Assembly: GCA_030598065.1 (NCBI GenBank)
Contig: JAUVQR010000001.1
Span: forward strand, 1-27,717
Origin: Planctomycetota bacterium
Lineage (GTDB): Bacteria; Planctomycetota; Brocadiia; Brocadiales; Bathyanammoxibiaceae
Reading direction: 5' to 3'
DNA: 27,717 nucleotides
The notes under the pieces are model-generated. The model saw only the letters and a program-made list of their open reading frames with translations, was not told where the DNA came from and searched no databases. The position numbers and the translations under genes were made by a program. Numbering within the stretch: position 1 is the first letter of the stretch; every line of letters starts with the position of its first letter. Below, piece by piece: positions 1 to 6,431 of the stretch.

Positions 1-707
1 ATGTCGGAGGAGTCTTCGGACTGTTGCGCACACATCTTCCTTAACCGCATCAGTTCCAGCAGGGCCAGAAAGGCCCCGACCAGGTCATTCCTGTAGATTA
101 TCTTCGGAAAAAGCTCCATGAAGTAAAACGATTCCTCGACGCTGAGTCTCTCAAGCACCATATCCATAAACTCTTCTATCGGGGTCTCCTCAATGGAAAT
201 GGTGGCGGATACGTCCTGGAGCGTCTCCCTCATGAGTCTGGTGAAGAAACCCAGCAACTCCCATGGGCTTATGTCGTCAAGAGACAGGTGTTCGTCGACC
301 TCGCCCGGGGCCGGACCGACCTCCGTCTTCACACTGCGGGCGGTCTTCATCGCCCTCGTTTCCCTAATGTCGCCAAGCTCTGAGGCGGCCTCCTTAAACT
401 TCTTGTACTCCAGCAACTGCTTCACCAGTTCCCATCGTGGGTCTTCCTCCTTCTCCTCGGGAGGGTGTGGCAGAAGCATCTGTGATTTTATATACATGAG
501 TGACGAGGCCAGCACCATAAAGTCGCCTACCAGCGCGGGCTCCAGTTCCTTTAACATCTCCATGTACGCTATGTACTGGTCCGTGACCCTGGCGATAGGT
601 ATGTCGTAGATGTCCACCTCCTCCTTTTTTATCAGGTACAGGAGCAGGTCTATCGGGCCGTTGTAGATGTCCAGAACTACCTTGTATTCTGTAGTTTCCG
701 TGCTCAT
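1..707 (-). CDS. scpA: Segregation and condensation protein A (ScpA), C-terminus beyond window
   Basis: The kleisin subunit of the bacterial SMC-ScpAB condensin, a cytoplasmic complex that compacts and segregates chromosomes. The reverse strand is open from the ATG at 707 to the window edge, giving about 235 codons. The N-terminus reads LDIYNGPIDLLLYLIKKEE, then VDIYDIPIARVTDQY, which is the characteristic ScpA SMC-head-binding start, and SLMYIKSQMLLP follows. The distal part includes LELMRLRKMCAQQ. Full ScpA proteins are about 240-280 residues, so only the extreme C-terminus is missing. The ATG overlaps the stop codon of the upstream M50 protease gene in an ATGA arrangement, so translation is probably coupled. 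Function is assigned from the family; the start and overlap are seen directly. Confidence 0.93.
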   Translation of the reverse strand, partial: MSTETTEYKVVLDIYNGPIDLLLYLIKKEEVDIYDIPIARVTDQYIAYMEMLKELEPALVGDFMVLASSLMYIKSQMLLPHPPEEKEEDPRWELVKQLLEYKKFKEAASELGDIRETRAMKTARSVKTEVGPAPGEVDEHLSLDDISPWELLGFFTRLMRETLQDVSATISIEETPIEEFMDMVLERLSVEESFYFMELFPKIIYRNDLVGAFLALLELMRLRKMCAQQSEDSSD

Positions 708-1336
708 AATATGCTGGTAAATAGCCTCATAAAAAAGTATACCGGCGGGCCTATGACGCTGCTGAAGACGGGGACCTGGAATATCGGGCCAAGCGCAATA
801 AGACCGAGCAGTATAAACGGGCTGTAGCTGCTTATGTGGTCAAACTCCGGTATGAGGTTCCTTGGCAGCAGACCGCGTAATATGTGCGAACCGTCCAGCG
901 GATAAAGCGGAAGCAGGTTGAAGAAGCACAGGGACAGGTTTATTATAAGTCCCATGCGCAGGAAGTCGAACAGGTAGCTACGCACCGGTATGAGCGAATT
1001 CTCTGCGGACGCCTGAAGTATGATGCCCAGGACCATCGCCATCAGCAGGTTGGACAGGGGGCCACAGGCCGAGACAATCATGTCGTCCCGCAGCGGATGC
1101 CTGAAGTAACGAGAGTTTACCGGCACCGGTTTGCCCCACCCGAAATGTGCCACAAAGAAGCATATGGTACCCACCGGGTCAAGATGCGCAACAGGGTTCA
1201 GTGTCAGACGGCCTTCGTATCTGGCGGTAGGGTCGCCCAGCTTGTCGGCCGCAAGGGCGTGAGAGAACTCGTGTACGGTAATGGCCGTAAGTATCACGGG
1301 TATAAGAACTAGTAGAAAATATGGGTCAGCGGACAT
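704..1336 (-). CDS. M50 family site-2-type zinc metalloprotease (membrane)
   Basis: A small integral-membrane zinc protease of the Rhomboid-distinct, M50/S2P YwhC-like group, which cleaves substrates within or next to the membrane. The substrate is unknown. At 210 residues it has the usual size of the short bacterial forms. Residues 22-26 are HEFSH (the HExxH zinc site) inside the first hydrophobic segment. Residues 141-149, LLPLYPLDG, carry the third zinc ligand (D148). Further hydrophobic stretches lie near 50-63, 88-108, 128-145 and 170-190. The gene is first in an operon with scpA, overlapping it by 4 bases, an association common in bacteria. The start is fixed because HEFSH follows only 21 residues later. 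No Shine-Dalgarno sequence is seen, and the promoter at 1346-1374 puts the transcript start almost on the ATG. Confidence 0.92.
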   Translation of the reverse strand: MSADPYFLLVLIPVILTAITVHEFSHALAADKLGDPTARYEGRLTLNPVAHLDPVGTICFFVAHFGWGKPVPVNSRYFRHPLRDDMIVSACGPLSNLLMAMVLGIILQASAENSLIPVRSYLFDFLRMGLIINLSLCFFNLLPLYPLDGSHILRGLLPRNLIPEFDHISSYSPFILLGLIALGPIFQVPVFSSVIGPPVYFFMRLFTSIL

Positions 1337-1345
1337 TCCGAAAAG

Positions 1346-1374
1346 ATTCTAGCATCTTGTCTTACCCGTGTCAA
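1346..1374 (-). promoter_or_regulatory. Sigma70-type promoter of the M50 protease-scpA operon
   Basis: On the minus strand TTGACA (1374 to 1369), a 17-base spacer, then TAGAAT (1351 to 1346). This is a perfect -35 and a 5/6 -10. Only 9 bases separate the -10 from the ATG at 1336, so the expected start of transcription lies about 3 bases upstream of the start codon. Confidence 0.75.
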
Positions 1375-1452
1375 GGTCAAGAAAAAGGCTTTTCTGCAGG
1401 CACGGTGTTGAGCCGGCTCCCGTCGACGGGGCTTTAACGGATTGGTTAGTGC

Positions 1453-1481
1453 TTGCCAAACGGCAGGTGTTTTGCTAAACT
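1453..1481 (+). promoter_or_regulatory. Candidate sigma70-type promoter for the DUF4438 gene
   Basis: TTGCCA (1453-1458), a 17-base spacer, then TAAACT (1476-1481): 5/6 and 4/6 matches to consensus. It lies 69 bases upstream of the ATG at 1551. The -35 is embedded in a short dyad, TGCCAAACGGCA. A perfect 12-base palindrome CCCGTCGACGGG lies just upstream at 1419-1430. Neither dyad has a known regulator. Confidence 0.5.
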
Positions 1482-1550
1482 TTTGCGCCTTTTTGAATTC
1501 TTTCGTGTTTCGTGTGATTTATGCGCAGGTTTTTTGGGATTTGAAGGCAA

Positions 1551-2444
1551 ATGCTCAGGACGAATGAAGATAAACTAGTAAGCCTCTCCGTGTTCGGTGA
1601 GGTTGCAAGCCCTGTCTCTGACCGCTCGCCCTACACGGTGAGCGCCGACGGGCAGCCTGTAGTGCTGCCGGGCGTCGGAGGCATAACGTATAACGTTAAG
1701 GTTGGAGACACGGCGATACACTGGGAGGCGGACCACGTAGAGCCCGGGGTTTCCGTAAAGAATACGAACAAAGAAGCCAATGCGGCCTTGAACCTCCTTG
1801 CGTGCGTGGGCAACCGCGCCTGGGTCTCTTCCGGTGACGCCAAGGGCAGCGAGGGGTGCGTTACAGGCAAACACGGCGGTATAGAGCACGTGCTTGTAGA
1901 CTTTGAAGACGGCACGCTGGAGAAATTGGTCATAGGCGACAAGATAATGGTTAAGGGCGGAGGTGTCGGACTCAGGTTTCTGGACTATCCGGAGGTGAAG
2001 ATAATGAACCTTGCCCCGGAACTCCTGAGCGCGTTGCCGATAAAGGCGGAGAAAGGCATGCTATTGATACCGGTGACCCACAAGGTGCCGGCGTGCACCA
2101 TGGGCTCAGGGCTTGGTTCGCACCACACCTATCGAGGCGATTATGACATACAACTCTTTGACGTACAGACGGTAAAGGAATATAATCTGGATAAGCTCTG
2201 CCTGGGCGACGTGGTGGCGATAATGGACTCCGACCACTCCTTCGGCAGGATATACAGGCAAGGTGCTGTTAGCGTAGGCGTCGTGGTGCATACGGACAGC
2301 GTAACGGCCGGGCACGGCCCGGGCATCACCACCCTCTTCACCTCCGCAAAGGGCCGGGTTAAGCCCGTAATGGACAAATCGGCAAATATAGCGAAATACT
2401 TAAATATTGGAAGGTTTAGGGATCAGAAGGGAAGGAAAAAGTAA
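1551..2444 (+). CDS. DUF4438 domain-containing protein
   Basis: A 297-residue cytoplasmic protein that I recognise as DUF4438, a family of unknown biochemical function with a solved structure from Thermotoga. Features that look like the family are the N-terminal NEDKLVSLSVFGEVASP, the glycine-rich LPGVGGITYNVKVGD, the central GSEGCVTGKHGGIEHV, and the C-terminal DSDHSFGRIYRQGAVSVGVV followed by HGPGITTLFT. No signal peptide or membrane segment is present. GAAGG lies 3 bases upstream of the ATG, which is close but usable. The DUF1858 gene follows after 18 bases with its GGAGG directly after this stop, so the two are probably cotranscribed. The family assignment is fairly sure; the function is unknown. 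Confidence 0.82.
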   Translation: MLRTNEDKLVSLSVFGEVASPVSDRSPYTVSADGQPVVLPGVGGITYNVKVGDTAIHWEADHVEPGVSVKNTNKEANAALNLLACVGNRAWVSSGDAKGSEGCVTGKHGGIEHVLVDFEDGTLEKLVIGDKIMVKGGGVGLRFLDYPEVKIMNLAPELLSALPIKAEKGMLLIPVTHKVPACTMGSGLGSHHTYRGDYDIQLFDVQTVKEYNLDKLCLGDVVAIMDSDHSFGRIYRQGAVSVGVVVHTDSVTAGHGPGITTLFTSAKGRVKPVMDKSANIAKYLNIGRFRDQKGRKK

Positions 2445-2462
2445 GGAGGTTGCGCGAGACTG

Positions 2463-2939
2463 ATGGACATAAATAAGGACACCAAGATAGTAGACATAGT
2501 TAATGAACAACCCAGGGCCGCCGTTGTATTCAAACGCCATGGTTTTTTCACTCTGATGGCCCGCCTTCAGGGCGGCGCGATGGGCGATGTAACCGTAGAG
2601 AAGGCTTGCAGCCAGCAGGGCGCAGACATGGATAAACTAATTACCGACCTCAAGGCCGAGGTGGACGCGTGCGCTCATTCGTCAGCGCCGTCCGATACGG
2701 GCGAGGTTAAGATTACCAAGAAGATGAAGACCAAGGAGGTCACCGACGCCTATCCCGCCTCCAAGAGCGTCTTTATAAAACATTTCGGCAAGGGATGTTT
2801 TGACTGCCCTGCCTTCGGCACCGAGGACCTGGCCTTTGCCAGCATGATGCATAATACCGACCCCAACCAGTTTGTCAGAGAATGCATTGAAGCGGTAATC
2901 AAGGACAGGGAGGCGAAGGCGGATACAAGCCCGGCCTGA
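2463..2939 (+). CDS. Tandem DUF1858 (redox-disulfide-type) protein
   Basis: A 158-residue protein with two copies of the DUF1858 fold, the domain often found beside hybrid-cluster and redox proteins. Copy 1 (residues 2-70) begins INKDTKIVDIVNEQP and ends with the helix pattern QQGADMDKLITDL, but has no CxxC. Copy 2 (about 84-150) begins KMKTKEVTDAYPAS and carries CFDC at residues 112-115, the expected redox disulfide. A flexible linker rich in Ser, Ala and Asp joins them. GGAGG at 2445-2449 lies 13 bases before the ATG, a long but plausible spacing. It follows the DUF4438 gene closely and probably shares its transcript. A role in redox chemistry is inferred from the family; the partner is unknown. 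Confidence 0.72.
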   Translation: MDINKDTKIVDIVNEQPRAAVVFKRHGFFTLMARLQGGAMGDVTVEKACSQQGADMDKLITDLKAEVDACAHSSAPSDTGEVKITKKMKTKEVTDAYPASKSVFIKHFGKGCFDCPAFGTEDLAFASMMHNTDPNQFVRECIEAVIKDREAKADTSPA

Positions 2940-2953
2940 GCGGTTCTTGCAGA

Positions 2954-3565
2954 TTATCTTATCTTTGAAAGGTCGAATTCAAAGTCAAGCACGTCTCCAC
3001 TGGGCTTTATCACGGACAGCGTTATTTTTGAGTCGGGCCGTATACCCTCACTCGGGAACTTATAGACGCAGGCAGCTATATAATAAGGGCTTTCCGGGAA
3101 AAAAGTGCTGTCCTCGCACATCTGTGGCATAAACTCATAGCTGGCCGCCCTAACGTCGTCGCCGACGCTCAGAGTAGACGGCCTGTGGTAGTTGTAGTAC
3201 ATATAATCGGTCAGTATTGTGGCAGTAAACGTTATTACGTCTCGTTCTGAAAGCACCTTGCTTATCTCGCTCTGGCTCAATTCCCTGTTCTCCATAGCGG
3301 CCTTGCGGGCTCTGTAGGCCAGGTCGTGGAACTCGCTGTAGAGGGTCGCCCACCCCACCTTTTCGCCCAGACTGACGACCCATTCCCTGGAAAATTCGGC
3401 CATCCCGGCCTTTTTGCCCCCCTTTCCAAGTTGAATGGCCTCCTCAACCTGTGCCGGCGTGAGGCCCATCAGCATGGCCTCTGCCCGTACGCATAAGGCT
3501 ATACAACCAAAGACTATAGCTAAAAATATGCCTATACGATAACCCATGATTAGTCTCTTTTTCAT
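2954..3565 (-). CDS. Exported protein of unknown function
   Basis: I do not recognise the family. Starting at the ATG at 3565 gives a 203-residue protein beginning MKKRLIMGYRIGIFLAIVFG, a basic N-terminus followed by a hydrophobic core and a cleavage-like ALCVRAEA region, so it is probably secreted by Sec. GGAG at 3577-3580 lies 11 bases upstream and supports this start over the in-frame ATG at 3613, which would add 16 residues and bury the signal. The mature part has a helical N-terminal half (GLTPAQVEEAIQLGKGGKK, then a Lys/Arg/Glu-rich region) and a more beta-like C-terminal half ending SGDVLDFEFDL. It converges on the DUF1858 gene with 14 bases between the stops. No terminator is evident. 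Confidence 0.65.
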   Translation of the reverse strand: MKKRLIMGYRIGIFLAIVFGCIALCVRAEAMLMGLTPAQVEEAIQLGKGGKKAGMAEFSREWVVSLGEKVGWATLYSEFHDLAYRARKAAMENRELSQSEISKVLSERDVITFTATILTDYMYYNYHRPSTLSVGDDVRAASYEFMPQMCEDSTFFPESPYYIAACVYKFPSEGIRPDSKITLSVIKPSGDVLDFEFDLSKIR

Positions 3566-3668
3566 AGAAAAACCGTCTCCGGCAATATAGCACCAGTAGG
3601 CCCAGGAAGTCAATACACTTATGCATCAAATGCCGTGTGCGGCCCGCCCCCGAATAAAAGATTTTGAC

Positions 3669-3696
3669 TTGACAAATCACTTTTGTGTGTTATATT
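3669..3696 (+). promoter_or_regulatory. Sigma70-type promoter of the MerR-type regulator
   Basis: TTGACA (3669-3674), a 16-base spacer, then TATATT (3691-3696): a perfect -35 and a 5/6 -10. The spacer is shorter than the 19-20 bases of classical MerR-activated promoters, so this promoter should fire without MerR-type realignment. The dyad at 3698-3713 directly follows it. Confidence 0.7.
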
Positions 3697-3697
3697 T

Positions 3698-3713
3698 TAA
3701 ACAAGGTTGTTTA
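3698..3713 (+). promoter_or_regulatory. Perfect inverted repeat at the transcription start, likely operator
   Basis: TAAACAA-GG-TTGTTTA: 7-base perfect arms with a 2-base centre, starting 2 bases after the -10. The position over the expected transcript start suits repression. The adjacent MerR-type regulator is the obvious candidate to bind it (autoregulation); this is inference. Confidence 0.5.
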
Positions 3714-3761
3714 TAAAAAACATTAAATGGTCCACATGAATAGGAAGGTATCGGTGAGGAG

Positions 3762-4388
3762 ATGGCGAATTTTAATACAAAGGCGGTATGCAGCGTTATA
3801 GGCATAACGCCGCGACAAGTACAATATTGGGATGAGACCGATTTCATAAAACCGACAATAAGGCAGGCGACGGGGCACGGCAGCAGCAGGCTGTACTCGT
3901 TTCTTGACCTTGTGCAGATGCGCGTGGCGAAGGCCCTTCTGGACGGGGGGGTGAGTCTGCAGAAGATTCGCAAGAGCTTGGAATTTCTCAGGGCCCATGC
4001 CCCGCAGGTAAAGAGCCCCCTGGCGGAGATGAGGTTTATCACCGACGGCGACACTGTTTTTGTCCTAACAAAGGACAGGGATAAGATAGTGGACGCATTG
4101 AGCGGCGGGCAGTTGGTGTTCAGTATCGCCCTGGGCGATCTGGTGAAAGAGTTAAACGGCAAGGTGCAGAAGTTTGTGGTAAAGAAGGAAAAGGTGGTCA
4201 AGATTAACGGGAGTGAATTAACTATACAATTGGAGTCAAACACCGAGGGTTTTGGTTTTATTGCAAGATGTCTTGCCATGGGTGCAGAGAAGGTCTGTAC
4301 GGGCGAAACAGAGGAGCAGGTATTGGAGCTGATGAAAGAAACCTTACTTAAGGAGGTGTCGGACAAGGCAAAAGACATGGCAAGCTAG
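3762..4388 (+). CDS. MerR-type HTH regulator with HicB-like C-terminal domain
   Basis: A 208-residue transcription factor. Residues 1-70 form a MerR-type winged helix: TKAVCSVIGITPRQVQYWDE for the helix-turn-helix, then a wing and SFLDLVQMRVAKALLDGGVS. Residues 70-145 are a mixed linker or effector region (RFITDGDTVFVLT, QLVFSIALGDLVKEL). Residues 150-195 resemble the HicB antitoxin fold: a beta strand ELTIQLES, then GFIARC, then GETEEQVLELMKETLL. No HicA toxin gene lies nearby, so this may be a sensing domain rather than an antitoxin. No cysteine cluster typical of metal-sensing MerR proteins is seen. GGAAGG (3743-3748) is 13 bases upstream of the ATG; GAGGAG touching the ATG is too close. 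The gene is probably autoregulated through the dyad at 3698-3713. Confidence 0.78.
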   Translation: MANFNTKAVCSVIGITPRQVQYWDETDFIKPTIRQATGHGSSRLYSFLDLVQMRVAKALLDGGVSLQKIRKSLEFLRAHAPQVKSPLAEMRFITDGDTVFVLTKDRDKIVDALSGGQLVFSIALGDLVKELNGKVQKFVVKKEKVVKINGSELTIQLESNTEGFGFIARCLAMGAEKVCTGETEEQVLELMKETLLKEVSDKAKDMAS

Positions 4389-4448
4389 GACTTGTGCCGC
4401 GGCTTCCCACAAACTCATGGCAGTTTTTTCTTCTCCTTTCAGTGTCAT
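4344..4448 (-). pseudogene. Truncated start of a HARE-HTH-like gene, cut at the merR-type 3' end
   Basis: A 34-codon minus-strand reading frame begins at an ATG (4448) with a textbook AGGAGG (4460-4455) 6 bases upstream. Residues 11-22 read MSLWEAAAQVLA, which resembles the first helix of HARE-HTH (winged-helix) proteins common in Planctomycetota. The similarity ends at 4383, within 6 bases of the MerR-type gene's TAG at 4386-4388; beyond that the frame is simply antisense to that gene and stops at 4344-4346. This looks like the 5' end of a gene broken by a rearrangement. The ORF and SD are seen directly; the HARE-HTH match rests on a dozen residues. Confidence 0.35.
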
Positions 4449-4483
4449 GGGTACCCTCCTCTAAAGCTGCGGCACTTTTTTTT
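4394..4483 (+). terminator. Long-stem hairpin with T8 tail after the MerR-type gene
   Basis: GTGCCGCGGCTT (4394-4405) pairs with AAGCTGCGGCAC (4464-4475) over 12 positions with one G.U pair, and eight T residues follow immediately (4476-4483). The loop of 58 bases is unusually large and contains the start region of the truncated minus-strand gene. It probably acts as a Rho-independent terminator for the plus-strand regulator. Confidence 0.5.
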
Positions 4484-4522
4484 GGAAAAGCCCCGGCGGT
4501 GCGTTAACAAGTAAGTTAGAAT

Positions 4523-5188
4523 TCAGAAATCCTGCCCCGAAAGTACCTCTATCGAATATCTCGGCTCACGTTGACCGCTGACCGTCAGCGCCTGCTTCCT
4601 CATCTCCAGCATGCCTTTTGGTATCTCGGTCTTGAGTATCCAGGTCAGTACCTTCTGGGGCACGGGGAAGTCGGGCTGCGCCTTCACTTTCAGCGTAAAT
4701 ATGGAGGTCTCGGGAGACGCCGGGTCTATTTCCCAAGACCCCTCGTACACCTTCATATTTCCCGAATACCGCTTAAAGACTGTCCTGTTTGGAGGCTCTT
4801 CCTTTATCTCCAGGTCCAGACGCATCGTCAACGGAAAGCACTTGAAGACCTCTTCGATGTATACTCTATTCTTTACCCTGTCGACAATGGTACATTCCTC
4901 AAGGTGTGGTACGAAGTCGGGCAGGCTCTCATAATCCGTGAGTATTCCCCAGAGGGTCTGTTGCGGCACCTCTATGAACAAAGAGACCGTAAGTTCAATG
5001 GGCCAGGTCCCTTGCTTGGGCGTTCTTGTGGACACTATCATCTGCCCCTTCTTCGGGGAGACGGATGGCGCGGCCTGTGCCACGGCCTGTGCCACGGAAG
5101 GAACGGAAGAAAGGAAAGGAAGGAAATTCTCAGACAGAAGAAGAACGACAGGCAGAAGCAAGAACGGCAAACGGCGCTTGGTTGACAT
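4523..5188 (-). CDS. Exported SRPBCC/START-like protein (polyketide cyclase-type fold)
   Basis: A 221-residue protein with a Sec signal: MSTKRR, a hydrophobic run to about residue 33, then Ala-rich VAQAVAQAAP. The mature part (about 55-205) looks like the SRPBCC ligand-binding fold: LTVSLFIEVPQQTLWGILTD at its start (the strand and helix typical of RatA/cyclase-like proteins), YESLPDFVPHLEECTIVD, and a C-terminal long helix region VLTWILKTEIPKGMLEMRKQAL. Proteins of this kind bind hydrophobic ligands, but the ligand here is unknown. The Ala-rich linker is encoded by two tandem copies of a 12-base unit (5071-5094). AAAGGG upstream of the ATG and a clear promoter at 5240-5268 support the start. 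It is a single-gene unit. Confidence 0.75.
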   Translation of the reverse strand: MSTKRRLPFLLLPVVLLLSENFLPFLSSVPSVAQAVAQAAPSVSPKKGQMIVSTRTPKQGTWPIELTVSLFIEVPQQTLWGILTDYESLPDFVPHLEECTIVDRVKNRVYIEEVFKCFPLTMRLDLEIKEEPPNRTVFKRYSGNMKVYEGSWEIDPASPETSIFTLKVKAQPDFPVPQKVLTWILKTEIPKGMLEMRKQALTVSGQREPRYSIEVLSGQDF

Positions 5189-5239
5189 GTTAAAGACCCT
5201 TTGGCATTAGGTCAAGCACCCCCCTCAAAGTGCGAACGC

Positions 5240-5268
5240 ATAGTACACACTGTTGCCGTCCGTGTCAA
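5240..5268 (-). promoter_or_regulatory. Sigma70-type promoter of the SRPBCC gene
   Basis: Minus strand TTGACA (5268 to 5263), a 17-base spacer, TACTAT (5245 to 5240). The expected transcript start is about 45 bases upstream of the ATG at 5188. Confidence 0.65.
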
Positions 5269-5309
5269 GGCCATGGTGGGCGGGCTCCTTTTAGTCCCGT
5301 CCCGGATGG

Positions 5310-5353
5310 CGGTGTTCTTTCCCGTTGCGCGCCCAACACCGTGACAGTAGAAT
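5310..5353 (+). promoter_or_regulatory. Candidate carbamate kinase promoter spanned by an inverted repeat
   Basis: TTGCGC (5325-5330), a 17-base spacer, then TAGAAT (5348-5353): 3/6 and 5/6 matches. A 7-base inverted repeat CGGTGTT (5310-5316) / AACACCG (5335-5341) flanks the -35, as an operator might. Both elements are visible, but the link between them is inference and the -35 is weak. Confidence 0.35.
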
Positions 5354-5401
5354 ACCGGTTCAATCGCGAACTCTTTCTCTTTTTAAGACGGGGCAGGGCA
5401 C

Positions 5402-6355
5402 ATGGCAATAAAGAGAGCGGTCGTCGCCTTTGGTGGCAATGCGATTCTCAAGGAGAGTGGCGGGGGCACCGTCCGCGAGCAGCTAAGGCACTGCCGCGAG
5501 ACCTGTGACGGGCTGATTGACATCATAGAACGGGGTTATGAACTGGTCATTGTGCACGGCAACGGCCCGCAGGTGGGTAACATGCTGTTGCGGGTGGAAG
5601 GCGCGCGGGGGAGGGCGCCGGAACTGCCGCTTGACGTATGCGTTGCGGCCACCCAGGGCACGATGGGGTTTATGCTCGAGATAGAGATGCGCAACCGGCT
5701 GAGGGAGCGCGGCCTGGTCAAGGAGGTGTCCACTCTTATGACCCAGGTGGTCGTTGACCCGGACAGAGGGAGTTTCGAGCATCCGACAAAGCCCGTAGGG
5801 CCATTTTATAATAAAGGACGCGCCGTGGAACTGAGGGATGAGAAGGGCTGGGACATGGTTGAGGACAGCCGCCGGGGGTTCCGCCGGGTGGTGCCTTCGC
5901 CTAGACCCGTTGAGATAATAGGAATCGATACGATACGGTCTCTTGTTGATAGAGGACATGTGGTCATCGCCGGCGGCGGCGGAGGCGTGCCGGTCATTAG
6001 AAGAGACGGCGGCGCGCGTCTTGCCGGAGTGGAGGCGGTGGTTGACAAGGACTACACGGCCAGTCTGATGGCCCGTGAGGTGGAGGCGGAGTTGTTTATC
6101 ATCCTTACCGGTGTTGAGAGCGTGGCCGTGAGTTTCGGCACCGCGGAGGAGAGGTCCCTGTCCGGTATCACGACCGGTGAGGCGAGGGATTATCTGGCGC
6201 GGGGAGAGTTTCCGGCCGGCAGCATGGGGCCTAAGATATCGGCCGCGCTTGAATTCGTAGAGGCTACCGGGAACGAGGTATTGATAACCGCCGCAGATGC
6301 ACTCAGGCCAGCCGTTGACGGCCGCACCGGCACCAGAATAGTGAAGGAAACTTAG
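5402..6355 (+). CDS. arcC: Carbamate kinase
   Basis: Carbamate kinase (EC 2.7.2.2) of the amino-acid kinase fold, cytoplasmic. It interconverts ATP plus carbamate with ADP plus carbamoyl phosphate, usually making ATP from carbamoyl phosphate. At 317 residues the length is normal. Diagnostic stretches: VVAFGGNAILKESG near the N-terminus, VIVHGNGPQVGNML (residues about 49-62), CVAATQGTMGFMLE, PFYNKGRAVEL, VIAGGGGGVPVI (about 191-202), VEAVVDKDYTASLMA, and the C-terminal GSMGPKISAALEF. The ATG is preceded by GGGGCAGGG. No arginine deiminase or ornithine carbamoyltransferase gene is next to it; instead a cPGS-like gene follows after 76 bases. The source of its carbamoyl phosphate is therefore not evident from context. 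Confidence 0.95.
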   Translation: MAIKRAVVAFGGNAILKESGGGTVREQLRHCRETCDGLIDIIERGYELVIVHGNGPQVGNMLLRVEGARGRAPELPLDVCVAATQGTMGFMLEIEMRNRLRERGLVKEVSTLMTQVVVDPDRGSFEHPTKPVGPFYNKGRAVELRDEKGWDMVEDSRRGFRRVVPSPRPVEIIGIDTIRSLVDRGHVVIAGGGGGVPVIRRDGGARLAGVEAVVDKDYTASLMAREVEAELFIILTGVESVAVSFGTAEERSLSGITTGEARDYLARGEFPAGSMGPKISAALEFVEATGNEVLITAADALRPAVDGRTGTRIVKET

Positions 6356-6431
6356 CCCATTCATTGTACCCGGCGGCACCAGCCCCGGTGTGGCCATGTG
6401 CGCCTGAGCGAGCGGGCAACTCTAACGTGAT

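Noticed and set aside
3677..4378. Minus-strand 233-codon open frame antisense to the merR-type gene
   Set aside because: Ser/Thr-rich low-complexity translation, no SD, and the plus strand encodes a clear MerR domain.
5483..6397. Minus-strand 304-codon open frame antisense to carbamate kinase
   Set aside because: It mirrors a strongly conserved gene; the translation has no recognisable domain.
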